In this document: piece by piece, positions 1 through 7,286 of the stretch
Numbering within the stretch: position 1 is the first letter of the stretch
How the letters are laid out: every line of letters starts with the position of its first letter
Origin: Marinobacter sp. SS21
GTDB taxonomy: Bacteria > Pseudomonadota > Gammaproteobacteria > Pseudomonadales > Oleiphilaceae
Direction of reading: 5' to 3'
Length of the DNA stretch: 64,000 nt
Assembly: GCF_028369065.1 (NCBI RefSeq)
Contig: NZ_JAQNDA010000001.1
Coordinates: forward strand, 372,001-436,000
Position numbers and translations under genes: made by a program
The notes under the pieces: model-generated
The model's database searches: none
Seen by the model: the letters and a program-made list of their open reading frames with translations, nothing else
What the model was told of the DNA's origin: nothing

Positions 1-502
1 AGGTGACGTCCGCCGAGCCCGACGGGAAGGAGCCCCGTTCCTCGATACGGATGACGATGCGGCGTTCTTCCTCGGCCAGTTGCACCCGGCCATCACGGAT
101 GGCCTCATCCAGTACCTTGGCCACCTTGGCGGTGGTTTCCGCCATGCTTTCGGCAATCTCCCGCTCGATGCGCTGATCGATGGGGCTGCGCAGCGTCTCA
201 AGCTCCGGTGCCTGCTCCGAGGTGGTCTGGCGGACTTCGTTCACCACCGTGGGCTCTGGCGGCGCCGGCGAGAAGGAATCGAACACCGGGCTGGTCCCCA
301 TGGGCACTTCCAGCACCGGCACCTCCCGCTGCACGCCGAAGGCCTTGGCCAGTTCGCCGGCAATCTGCTTGAATTTCGCGGCATCGATCTCGGAGAACGA
401 CAGCAGCAGGACAAAGAAGCACATCAACAGCGACATCAGGTCGGCAAAGGTGACGACCCAGGCCGGTATGCCCGGTTTTTCCTCTTCAGGCAGTTCATCC
501 AT
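1..502 (-). CDS. motB: Flagellar stator protein MotB/PomB, truncated by the window edge
   Basis: Reading the minus strand from the ATG at 502 gives MDELPEEEKPG, then one membrane helix in which the motif TFADLMSLLMCFF carries the conserved proton/sodium-binding aspartate (residue 21). A linker follows, then the start of the OmpA-like peptidoglycan-binding domain (IRIEERGSFPSG near residues 148-160). The frame stays open to base 1, so the C-terminus is missing. In the family, this protein pairs with MotA/PomA and anchors the stator to peptidoglycan. It starts only 6 bases after the pomA stop, so the two are co-transcribed. The short N-terminus and the helix resemble PomB more than E. coli MotB, which suggests sodium coupling (inference). 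Confidence 0.9.
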   Translation of the reverse strand, partial: MDELPEEEKPGIPAWVVTFADLMSLLMCFFVLLLSFSEIDAAKFKQIAGELAKAFGVQREVPVLEVPMGTSPVFDSFSPAPPEPTVVNEVRQTTSEQAPELETLRSPIDQRIEREIAESMAETTAKVAKVLDEAIRDGRVQLAEEERRIVIRIEERGSFPSGSADVT

Positions 503-508
503 GATGGC

Positions 509-1285
509 TTAACCAGCGGCCTCCTCGGCGTTGCCGTTACGCTCCCGCTTGTCCGGCGGCAGATAGCTGGTCAGCAGCTGTTCGATGATGCGGGGGTTCT
601 TGCCCTCCTGGATGGCTACCAGGGCGTCGGTGTACAACGATTGCAACCGCGCCTCCTCGGTCATCCGCAGGGTCAGCTTGTCGGCGATGGGGCCGGCCAG
701 CATGGTGGCGATCATGGCGCCGTAGAGGGTGGTGAGCAAGGCCACCGCCATGGCGGGACCAATGGACTTGGGGTCTTCCATGTTGGACAGCATCTGCACC
801 AGGCCGACCAGGGTGCCGATCATGCCCATGGCCGGGGCGACGTCGCCCAGGGCGGCAAAGACCTTGGCGCCGGAGCGGTTGTGATCCAGGGTCATCAGTC
901 GTTCCTTGGACAGCAGCTCCTTGACCGTATCCGCCGTTTGGCCGTCCACCAGCATCTGGATGCCCTGGCGCAAAAACGGCGAGCTCACCTCCCGGCTCTC
1001 CAGGCCCAGCACCCCTTCCTTGCGGGCCACCTGGGCGATGTCGATGATTTCGTCAATGCTCTCCTCGGTGTCCGGCAGTTTGAACTTGAACGCCCGTACC
1101 GCCACTTTGAAGGCGCCCAGGAACTGGCCAAAGCTGAACTTGGCCAGCACCACCAGCAGGCTGCCCCCGACCACAATCAGCAATGAGGCAGAGTTGATGA
1201 AAACCCCGGGGGCAGCCCCGAGAATGATGGCGGATGCAATAAGCAGGATGGCCCCGACCAGGCCGATAAGGGTGGCAAAATCCAC
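509..1285 (-). CDS. pomA: Flagellar motor stator protein PomA/MotA
   Basis: About 258 residues with four membrane segments. The hallmark block GDVAPAMGMIGTLVGL and the following ALLTTLYGAM are typical of PomA/MotA proteins (PomA is about 253 aa). The protein forms the ion channel and torque-generating ring with MotB/PomB in the inner membrane. Two GTG codons are possible starts. The one at 1285 is chosen because CGGAG lies 5 bases upstream and the product then begins VDFATLIGLVG, matching the usual PomA N-terminus. The GTG at 1300 has no visible ribosome site. The gene heads the pair with motB. PomA-like sequence points to a sodium-driven motor (inference). Confidence 0.92.
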   Translation of the reverse strand: MDFATLIGLVGAILLIASAIILGAAPGVFINSASLLIVVGGSLLVVLAKFSFGQFLGAFKVAVRAFKFKLPDTEESIDEIIDIAQVARKEGVLGLESREVSSPFLRQGIQMLVDGQTADTVKELLSKERLMTLDHNRSGAKVFAALGDVAPAMGMIGTLVGLVQMLSNMEDPKSIGPAMAVALLTTLYGAMIATMLAGPIADKLTLRMTEEARLQSLYTDALVAIQEGKNPRIIEQLLTSYLPPDKRERNGNAEEAAG

Positions 1286-1389
1286 TGTGGCTCCGAACAC
1301 TTGGCTGTTGATCAGAGCAAAGGATAGTTGGCGTTGCCTGCTCTCGCAACGCCCTGAGGGGGCCGTTTGTGCCAGAACGTGATCGGTGC

Positions 1390-2115
1390 TCAGGTCAGGC
1401 CGCGCACCAGTGCGGCGCCTCCGGCCAGGGCGGCAATGGTGAGGATGAGGGGGCGCATGGCCTGGAAGGGCACCCGGTTCACCAGCGCGCCGGACAACGC
1501 AAAGCCGGCGATCACCCCGGGGGCGGTGACCAGAAACAGTGCCAGCTCCCGTTGCCGGATGAAGCCGGCCAGGGCGAGGGCGGTAATGCTGGCGAAGCTG
1601 GCAAAGGTGAAAAAGGCGGACAGGTTGGCGCGCACCAGCGGCCCTTGCTGGTCCTGGTAGATCAGCGCGATGGGCGGGCCGCCCACCGCAGTGATGGTGC
1701 CCATATAGCCGGAGGCGGCCCCCGCCAGCGTGCTACTGCGGGCGTTCAGGCCAGGGCGCAGGCCGGCGAGGCTGAGGGCTACCGCAAGCAGGATCAATAG
1801 GCCGAAGGCCAGCTCAAAGCCCTGGGTGGACAACGCCATCAGGGTGAAGCCGGCAAGTAGGGTGCCGACAATGTCGCCGCCGATGGCGAAGCGCACGTCG
1901 CGGAAGCTGAGGCTGGCCCGGTTGCGCACCAGCATCATCACCGTCAACAGGGCCGCGTTAAGCGTCAAGGGGCCGGGAATGAAGGCGGGGTAGATCAGGA
2001 ACAGCAGGGGGGCGCACAGCGTGCCGATGCCGTAACCGGCCACACCCTGCAGGCAGGCACCGGCGAGAATCACGCCATTGGCCAGCAGGATTTGCAGCAG
2101 GCCGGCGTCGGTCAT
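1390..2115 (-). CDS. TauE/SafE (TSUP) family membrane permease
   Basis: A 241-residue, strongly hydrophobic protein with about 7-8 predicted membrane helices. The glycine-rich internal repeats (GACLQGVAGYGIG near residue 20, and SGYMGTITAVGGPP near 140) are typical of the TSUP/TauE-SafE family. Members export or import sulfite, sulfoacetate or other small organosulfur or organic anions, but the substrate cannot be read from the sequence. The ATG overlaps the stop of the upstream YkvA-domain gene by 4 bases (ATGA), so the two are translationally coupled. No sulfur-metabolism gene lies beside it. Confidence 0.8.
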   Translation of the reverse strand: MTDAGLLQILLANGVILAGACLQGVAGYGIGTLCAPLLFLIYPAFIPGPLTLNAALLTVMMLVRNRASLSFRDVRFAIGGDIVGTLLAGFTLMALSTQGFELAFGLLILLAVALSLAGLRPGLNARSSTLAGAASGYMGTITAVGGPPIALIYQDQQGPLVRANLSAFFTFASFASITALALAGFIRQRELALFLVTAPGVIAGFALSGALVNRVPFQAMRPLILTIAALAGGAALVRGLT

Positions 2116-2516
2116 GGTTGCGGTTGGTCCTGCAGCTCCTTCCAGGCCGCATAACGGTGCAGGTCGGACTCCACCATGGCCAGGCAGGCGGCGACCACGC
2201 TGGCATCGTCGAGCAGGCCGAAGCCGAGGATGAGGTCGGGTATCAGGTCCAGCGGATTGAGCACGTAGATCAGTGCTCCGGCAACGGCGGCAACGGTTTT
2301 CCAGGGCACGGCCCGGTAGCGGCCCTGCCAGTAATCCCTCAGCATATCGAACATCAGGCGGATATCCGTGCTGAAGCGGGCGAGTTTGCCGCTGCGTTTG
2401 ATTTTGTGCTCGATGCGTTGCTGGCGTTCCAGCAAGGCCGCCAGGTCGGCCTCGGCAACTTTGTTGGCTTCGGCCTGCAGTTCTGCTTCAGCCCGGTGCT
2501 GGTTGAACGGCTTCAT
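2112..2516 (-). CDS. YkvA/DUF1232 domain membrane protein
   Basis: A 134-residue protein. A charged, probably helical N-terminus (about residues 1-50) is followed by a DUF1232 core with VPWKTVAAVAGALIYVLNP and the signature NPLDLIPDLILGFGLLDD. This is the usual YkvA pattern of one or two short hydrophobic helices around a PxDLIPD motif. The family function is unknown. The ATG at 2516 is preferred over longer in-frame openings because the extra upstream residues have no family character and GGGAG lies about 13 bases upstream. It is coupled to the TSUP permease by a 4-base overlap. Confidence 0.75.
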   Translation of the reverse strand: MKPFNQHRAEAELQAEANKVAEADLAALLERQQRIEHKIKRSGKLARFSTDIRLMFDMLRDYWQGRYRAVPWKTVAAVAGALIYVLNPLDLIPDLILGFGLLDDASVVAACLAMVESDLHRYAAWKELQDQPQP

Positions 2517-2761
2517 GGCTTCGGGTTCGCTCCCTGAATGGTGGTACGCCCATCTTCCCCCATGGCTTGCCGGTTGCCAACCACCGTTGCCCTCGTTGGC
2601 GGAAGGTGCGTATCGAATACCGGTGAAAGCCTGGGAGCTTTGGGGCGTGCTGGACTGGCAGGAGGAGCGGCCGATTAGGTGCCTCAATCACTACAATCTG
2701 TTCGGTGCCGGTTATCTGTCGGCCTGTCGGCGCTGTCTGACGACGGTTGAGGTGCTGTAAG

Positions 2762-2786
2762 CCCGGCACCGCGGGGCGGTGCCGGG
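2762..2786 (-). terminator. Strong hairpin after the PEP-CTERM gene
   Basis: An 11-bp perfect stem (CCCGGCACCGC with GCGGTGCCGGG) and a GGG loop lie 20 bases past the stop of the minus-strand PEP-CTERM gene. No clear T-tract follows on the minus strand, so factor-independent termination is likely but not certain. Bases 2517-2761, between this hairpin and the YkvA gene, show no convincing gene. Confidence 0.5.
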
Positions 2787-2806
2787 GAGTGACCGTGTTA
2801 ACGGTA

Positions 2807-3235
2807 TCAATGGACCTTCTTGTTTTTCCGGGCCATCACCAGGCCGATGATCGACAGCGCCAGCAAGGCCAGCGTGCCGGGCTCGGTCACGGTAACGATC
2901 TCCGGATTATCATGGTTAGCAGGTGCTTCAGTAGTGTTTTCATTGAGCGGAGTCTTTTGCGGTTCCCGCTCAGTGACGCCTGAGACAGCAACCAGACCAC
3001 CACTGAATGAGTCGTCGGATGAGGACGACTGCTGCTCCTGAACATATCCATTGACCAAGAGGTTGCCGGCGCAGCTGAAATAGACGCAGCCGTCGCTGAA
3101 GTCGATGTTGGCGGCTTCATAGACGTCGGTGTATTTCGAGCTCAGCTCGGCGAGGGTCATTTGCGTTGCACTGGCGGAACCCGCCAGCCCAATGGCCAAT
3201 GCCACTGCAACTAGGTATTGAATCACGCGTTCCAT
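2807..3235 (-). CDS. PEP-CTERM sorting-domain exported protein
   Basis: A 142-residue protein. It has an N-terminal signal peptide (MERVIQYLVAVALAIGLAGSASA), a polar middle rich in Ser and Glu with two cysteines (DGCVYFSCAGN), and a C-terminal sorting tail: TEPGTLALL, a hydrophobic helix, then the basic end ARKNKK. This tripartite tail is the PEP-CTERM signal recognised by an exosortase, which cleaves at the motif and delivers the protein to the surface or exopolysaccharide. The passenger region matches nothing I recognise. GAGGA lies 7 bases before the ATG. No exosortase gene is in the window. Upstream there is a sigma-54-type promoter with phased TGTAAA motifs. Confidence 0.85.
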   Translation of the reverse strand: MERVIQYLVAVALAIGLAGSASATQMTLAELSSKYTDVYEAANIDFSDGCVYFSCAGNLLVNGYVQEQQSSSSDDSFSGGLVAVSGVTEREPQKTPLNENTTEAPANHDNPEIVTVTEPGTLALLALSIIGLVMARKNKKVH

Positions 3236-3284
3236 CGGTAAATCCTCACCCTAAAAAGAAGTTGTGCGTTGCCTCAGGATCTAT

Positions 3285-3299
3285 GCATTAGCGCTGCCA
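3285..3299 (-). promoter_or_regulatory. Candidate sigma-54 (-24/-12) promoter of the PEP-CTERM gene
   Basis: The minus strand reads TGGCAGCGCTAATGC. It has the essential GG and GC dinucleotides separated by exactly 10 bases and matches TGGCAC-N5-TTGC except for two positions. It predicts a start near 3273 and a leader of about 38 bases before the ATG at 3235. RpoN control of PEP-CTERM genes, with the PrsK-PrsR pair, is known in exopolysaccharide and floc-forming bacteria, which supports the call. Confidence 0.65.
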
Positions 3300-3329
3300 A
3301 TACCCGATAGTTGTTGCAATTCAATGAAC

Positions 3330-3403
3330 TGTAAAAAAAGCCTCGATTGACCTGAATGATCAATGTAAATAAAGCTGACGTTTGACCCGGTATCCCCTGT
3401 AAA
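3330..3403 (-). promoter_or_regulatory. Three phased TGTAAA motifs upstream of the sigma-54 promoter
   Basis: TGTAAA (plus-strand reading) occurs at 3330, 3364 and 3398, exactly 34 bases apart. The bases after it are partly conserved (TGTAAA-N-AA-N-GC, then a TGACC/TGTCC block about 18-24 bases on). The array begins about 30 bases upstream of the -24 element, a reasonable place for an enhancer-binding protein. The rest of 3404-3646 shows no gene; the short minus-strand frame at 3274-3492 has no coding character. Confidence 0.45.
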
Positions 3404-3646
3404 AAACGCCAAGTCTGTCCCCGCCTGCAAAACCTTGGCCAGATGCCCGCAAATGCCCTTGCCTCACTGGCTGCCGAGCAGTAGCGGCTCACTGTCGGTG
3501 CTGCGATGGTTAACCAAAATGTGTTTGGTCAGTGACGCACCGGGCTGTGGCGAAAATTCGGAGACTCAAAAAAAGGTGCCGAGATTTGAAGAGCGCTGAC
3601 AATAGAACGTGACAGCATGTTGTTTTAATCGCGATCAGCTGCCAAG

Positions 3647-4126
3647 CTACCACCAGGCCTTTCCCCACCGGTCCGGGTTAGCCCAATGGTCCGGGTTGTT
3701 CCAGCTGCGGCGATGGTTGTAGCTGTCGATGTTGTAGGTGTACAGCTGAGCAACGTGGTCGCCGTCGCCGATGCGACCCTGACGGGTAAAGCCGAGGCCG
3801 ATGAAGTCCTGGAAGGTCCAGGCAGCCTGCTCGGTCACCGCTACCGCAATCTGATGGGTGCCGTAATTGCGGAGTTGGCCCAGCAACAGGCTGCCATCGA
3901 CGACGCTGAGTTGCTCCAGAATGTCGCTCAGCAGGGCCAGGTCGTGGGTCTGGGGCAGAGGGAAGGCTGACAGTGCCCGGGCCGGAGCCAGCTCGGTGTG
4001 GCTGCTGCTGGGGTGGTGCTCGGCCCAACGGGCGGCAATGGCCGATGCGCACTGGCCGCAACTCAGAAGCGTCTGGGGTTGGCAGCTGTCGGTGATGGCG
4101 GCGAAGGCCTGCTGAAGGGTTTTCAT
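3647..4126 (-). CDS. Conserved hypothetical protein (possibly DUF6231-like)
   Basis: A 159-residue soluble protein. The ATG at 4126 is chosen because GAGGA lies 6 bases upstream; 53 extra in-frame codons before it look non-coding. It starts MKTLQQAFAAITDSCQP, contains LLSCGQCA, DILEQLSVVDGSLLLGQLRNYGT and FIGLGFTRQGRIGDGDHVAQLYTYN, and ends in a Trp/Asn-rich tail. The overall shape resembles the uncharacterised gammaproteobacterial DUF6231 proteins, but I am not certain. No catalytic motif is evident. It is transcribed away from the Tad pilus operon. Confidence 0.6.
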   Translation of the reverse strand: MKTLQQAFAAITDSCQPQTLLSCGQCASAIAARWAEHHPSSSHTELAPARALSAFPLPQTHDLALLSDILEQLSVVDGSLLLGQLRNYGTHQIAVAVTEQAAWTFQDFIGLGFTRQGRIGDGDHVAQLYTYNIDSYNHRRSWNNPDHWANPDRWGKAWW

Positions 4127-4266
4127 GACGATCCTCTTCTCGGCTCTAGAGTTGCTCGGTTGGCCGATGGTGGGCCAATGCGGGCGAAGTCGTGCCGGAC
4201 ATAGAATTATGAACACATGTCGCACATTTATTTGCATGTTGTAACCTGCGGCAAAATCAGTCAAAC

Positions 4267-4285
4267 ATGGCGGAAATGCCGCCAT
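4267..4285. promoter_or_regulatory. Inverted repeat in the region between the hypothetical gene and flp
   Basis: ATGGCGG-aaatg-CCGCCAT is a perfect 7-bp inverted repeat with a 5-base spacer. It lies 17 bases upstream of a TTGACA hexamer (4302-4307) that could be a -35 element for the Tad operon. No good -10 was found at normal spacing. It could be an operator or a small hairpin. Confidence 0.3.
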
Positions 4286-4410
4286 TGGCAGGTTTACGAA
4301 CTTGACAATTCATTACAAAATACCGCCTCAGGCTGATTGCGGCTTGCAGAATAACTGCCCATATTTGTGGCATAGGCATTACTTTAGACAACCGTTGAGG
4401 GTTGACGAGC

Positions 4411-4647
4411 ATGAAAGAGTCCGGCTTAACCGATCTGTCCCGCCGTGTCGCTGTTGCCCTGCAGTCGACGAAACTGCCTGGCAAGCAGCAGGGCGCCTCC
4501 GCGCTGGAGTACATCGTACTGGCAGCGGCCATCATCATCATTGTCGGTTGGCTGGCTACCGATACAACCGTTAGGACAACCCTGGTTACAGCCTTCCAAG
4601 GGCTGTTTACCGACGCGGCCAGTGGCGGCGCTGACGGTGGCGGTTGA
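4411..4647 (+). CDS. flp: Flp-family type IVb pilin
   Basis: A 78-residue prepilin. A leader of about 30 residues ends in KQQG, followed by ASALEYIVLAAAIIIIVGWL. This is the Flp signature of a cleavage glycine, a Glu-Tyr pair at mature positions 5-6, and a hydrophobic helix. The mature pilin is short and ends in a Gly/Ala-rich tail. It should be the main subunit of the Tad adhesion pilus after cleavage by a TadV/CpaA-type peptidase, which is not encoded here. The ATG at 4411 follows GAGGG by 10 bases. It is the first gene of the Tad operon. Confidence 0.9.
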   Translation: MKESGLTDLSRRVAVALQSTKLPGKQQGASALEYIVLAAAIIIIVGWLATDTTVRTTLVTAFQGLFTDAASGGADGGG

Positions 4648-4676
4648 GCCCCATTCAACCCTTTCGCAGGTATTCC

Positions 4677-5165
4677 ATGGTTTTGGTTCGCCAGATGGTT
4701 GGCATCGCCGGCGCTCATCAACGGGGCTCGGTCGCGCTGGAATTTCTCATGCTGTTTCCGCTGGTGGTTGCCATGCTTTATGCCGCCGCGATTTACAGTG
4801 TGCTGTTTTACAGCAAGTACCAGCTGCAGGATGCGGTTGATAAGGCCGTGGCCAGCGCCATGCGGGTTGACCGCAGTCGTGCGGTCGACAGCGACAGCCT
4901 GCAAAGCGCGGTGACTACGCTGTCGACCAGCACCCTGGCGGCGGTGGTTTCGGGCCTGCCAGGCGCGGTGGCGAACGCGGTGGATGACGGCGCCAGCAGC
5001 TGCGCCATGGTCAGCAGCGGCGGTGTCGATCTGCTGCAATGCAGCATTCAGGCACGGGTGAACGGTGAGGAAAGCCCGCTGGTGAAACAACTGAGCTTCG
5101 GCTTTCTCGGTGCCTTCCCGCCGTTGCCGGAGACCATCACCGTACAGTCGGTGATCGCCATCTGA
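4677..5165 (+). CDS. tadE: TadE-like pseudopilin
   Basis: A 162-residue protein with the pseudopilin-like start HQRGSVALEFLMLFPLVVAMLY: a glycine, then SVALEF and a single membrane helix, as in TadE. The remainder is a periplasmic domain containing one CAM and one QCS cysteine motif. TadE is a minor pseudopilin needed for Flp pilus assembly. A TTG at 4644 overlaps the flp stop and is an alternative start. The ATG at 4677 has AGG 7 bases upstream and gives the better family length. Confidence 0.82.
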   Translation: MVLVRQMVGIAGAHQRGSVALEFLMLFPLVVAMLYAAAIYSVLFYSKYQLQDAVDKAVASAMRVDRSRAVDSDSLQSAVTTLSTSTLAAVVSGLPGAVANAVDDGASSCAMVSSGGVDLLQCSIQARVNGEESPLVKQLSFGFLGAFPPLPETITVQSVIAI

Positions 5166-5259
5166 CACGCCGACCTTCGAGGCCTGGTATTTGGCAGGCC
5201 TGGGAGCTGGAAGAGCTAGAGTATTTGGACCGTGCCGAGCAGGGAGCATTATCAATCCT

Positions 5260-6126
5260 ATGAATTCCAAGTTGTTGTATACGCTGCCGGCGTTGTTGTT
5301 GGCACTGGTCGCGGTGGTGCTGGCGCTGGTCGGTGTGTTGCGCCCCCCCCATTCCCCACAATCCCAGCCAGACCCGGCTACCGGCGACGTTGCCGTCGAA
5401 GTTGTCGAGGCATCGCCTCCGGCACCCAGTTATGACTACCTGGTTGCCCGCGTCGCCATGTCGCCCGGCGATGCGTTGGAGGCCACCAGCGTCCAGAGAA
5501 TCAGCTCGGACCACCCCATCGACGGCGCCATCCTTGCCGACGATCTTCAATTCGGCGCTGTCGTCTCCAATGTGGTCAGGGCCGGCGAGCTGATGCGGGA
5601 GGGAATGTTCGAATCCGCCAGCCTGGTGCGACCATTGCTTCAGCCGGGCACTCAGGCCATCGCGATCCCGGTAAACGATGTATCGGGCGTCGGCGGACTG
5701 CTCAAGCCCGGGGATGAGGTCAATGTCTACGCTTCGTTCCGCAACTCGGACAAGAACGAGCCGGCGGCGCTGACCGTGCTGGAAAACGTGGTGGTCATTG
5801 CCGTTCGCGGCGTCGCCTACTCCGGTGACGCGGTGGATGAGGATGAGCGCCGTCGTAATGCCTCCGTGGTATTGGCGGTGCCGGATGATAAAGTGGCTAG
5901 CCTGTTGCTGGCCTCCAATGAGGGAGAGCTGCGTCTGGCGGCACTGGCGGACACCGGCGAAGCCCTCGATGTGGCGGCGTTACCGGTGAGTCCTGCCAAG
6001 CCCACCTATCTGAAGGATTTGTTCCCGGCTCCGCCGCCGCCTCCGCGGACCGCTCCGAGTCGGCCGACGGGCAGTCGCGTGCAGGTGTTTGAAGGCGCCG
6101 AACAAAGGAGTGTTTATGTTCGCTAA
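5260..6126 (+). CDS. cpaB: Flp pilus assembly protein CpaB/RcpC
   Basis: A 288-residue protein. An N-terminal membrane anchor (LLYTLPALLLALVAVVLALVGVL) is followed by a SAF-like domain (VARVAMSPGDAL...GELMREGMF) and the conserved block AIAIPVNDVSGVGGLLKPGDEVNVYA, all typical of CpaB/RcpC. It acts in the periplasm, linked to the outer-membrane secretin of the Tad machine. The ATG at 5260 has GGGAG 13 bases upstream. The gene end overlaps the cpaC start by 11 bases, and the cpaC ribosome site lies inside it. The C-terminus is Pro-rich (APPPPPRTAP). Confidence 0.88.
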   Translation: MNSKLLYTLPALLLALVAVVLALVGVLRPPHSPQSQPDPATGDVAVEVVEASPPAPSYDYLVARVAMSPGDALEATSVQRISSDHPIDGAILADDLQFGAVVSNVVRAGELMREGMFESASLVRPLLQPGTQAIAIPVNDVSGVGGLLKPGDEVNVYASFRNSDKNEPAALTVLENVVVIAVRGVAYSGDAVDEDERRRNASVVLAVPDDKVASLLLASNEGELRLAALADTGEALDVAALPVSPAKPTYLKDLFPAPPPPPRTAPSRPTGSRVQVFEGAEQRSVYVR

Positions 6127-7282
6127 TCGCGTAAATCGGATGGCGCTGCTGGTCGCCGCGCTGTTCTGGATGGGCAGTGTACAGGCCAGTAACCCCGGCG
6201 CCCCGGTCTCCCTCAGCAGTGGCGAGCAGCGGGTGATGAATTTTCCCAAGCCGCTGACCAAAGTCGCCACCGCAGATCCGCAGATTGCCGCGGTATCGGT
6301 GTCCGGGGATCGCGAGCTCATTATCACCGGTGTCGGCGAAGGCGCTACCCTGTTGTCGGTGTGGCAGCGGGGCGAGCGGGAACCGCTGCAGGCGCCGGTG
6401 CTGGTGGCGCCCACGCTGGGGGCCACCATGCCCTTTGGCACCCAGGTCCAGACCGACATTCGCATCGTTGAGGTAAACCGCAGCGAGCTGAACAGCCTGG
6501 GGCTGTACTACGCCCGGCTGTTCGACGGCGGCCAGTCCGCCATCGGCATTGCCCCCCCGGGCAATGGCTTCCGTGGATTCGGCAGCGCCGCGTCAGCGGC
6601 CCCCCTCAGCACCGACGGCTTCAACCTGTTCAGTTTCGGTGCCCACTCCCTGACCATCATCAATGCACTGGAATCCGGCGGCTTTGCCTATACCCTGGCG
6701 GAGCCGTCATTGACCAGTCTCAGTGGCCAGTCGGCCACCTTCCTGTCTGGCGGGGAATTCCCGATTCCGGTGGGCAGCGACGAGGATTCCATCGAGATCG
6801 AATTCAAGGAGTTTGGTATCCGGCTCAGCCTGACGCCAACGGTGGTGGATCAGCGGCAGATCATCCTCAGGGTGGCGCCGGAAGTGAGTGAGCTGGATTT
6901 CTCCAGTGGCGTGCAGACGGGCGGGGTCGCGGTGCCGGGATTGCGGGTCCGACGCACCGAAACCACCGTTTCCATGGGCCCGGGTGAGACCTTCATCATC
7001 AGTGGCCTGGTCAGTCGCAACACCATCAATAACAGCGATCGCATCCCCGGATTGGGCAACATCCCCATTCTCGGCGCACTGTTTCGCTCCGACCGAATCT
7101 CCCGCGAGGACAAGGAATTGATCATGGTGGTGACGCCCCACATCGTGACCCCGGTGTCCGCGGACCAGTCGCCACCGGCGTCCATCGCGGTGGACTACCA
7201 CAACAGCAGCCTGGATTGGCTCGATATGGTGATGAAGTCGTCCAGGGGATCGGAGCCGGTCAATCACGGACTGAGTTGGTGA
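6116..7282 (+). CDS. cpaC: Tad/Flp pilus secretin CpaC/RcpA
   Basis: A 388-residue outer-membrane secretin. It has a signal peptide ending near VQASNPG, an N-terminal BON-like/secretin N domain (SSGEQRVMNFPKPLTKVATADPQ style), and the C-terminal secretin domain (GFAYTLAEPSLTSLSG, GGEFPIPV, ...GETFIISGLVSRNT, IPGLGNIPILGALFRS, then KELIMVVTPHIV). These are standard type II/III/Tad secretin motifs. The ATG at 6116 has a strong AAAGGAG 5 bases upstream and overlaps cpaB. It forms the channel through which the Flp pilus leaves the cell. Confidence 0.93.
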   Translation: MFANRVNRMALLVAALFWMGSVQASNPGAPVSLSSGEQRVMNFPKPLTKVATADPQIAAVSVSGDRELIITGVGEGATLLSVWQRGEREPLQAPVLVAPTLGATMPFGTQVQTDIRIVEVNRSELNSLGLYYARLFDGGQSAIGIAPPGNGFRGFGSAASAAPLSTDGFNLFSFGAHSLTIINALESGGFAYTLAEPSLTSLSGQSATFLSGGEFPIPVGSDEDSIEIEFKEFGIRLSLTPTVVDQRQIILRVAPEVSELDFSSGVQTGGVAVPGLRVRRTETTVSMGPGETFIISGLVSRNTINNSDRIPGLGNIPILGALFRSDRISREDKELIMVVTPHIVTPVSADQSPPASIAVDYHNSSLDWLDMVMKSSRGSEPVNHGLSW

Positions 7283-7286
7283 GGGT

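Noticed and set aside
3274-3492. 72-codon minus-strand frame upstream of the PEP-CTERM gene
   Set aside because: It covers the sigma-54 element and phased motifs and has no ribosome site or recognisable sequence.
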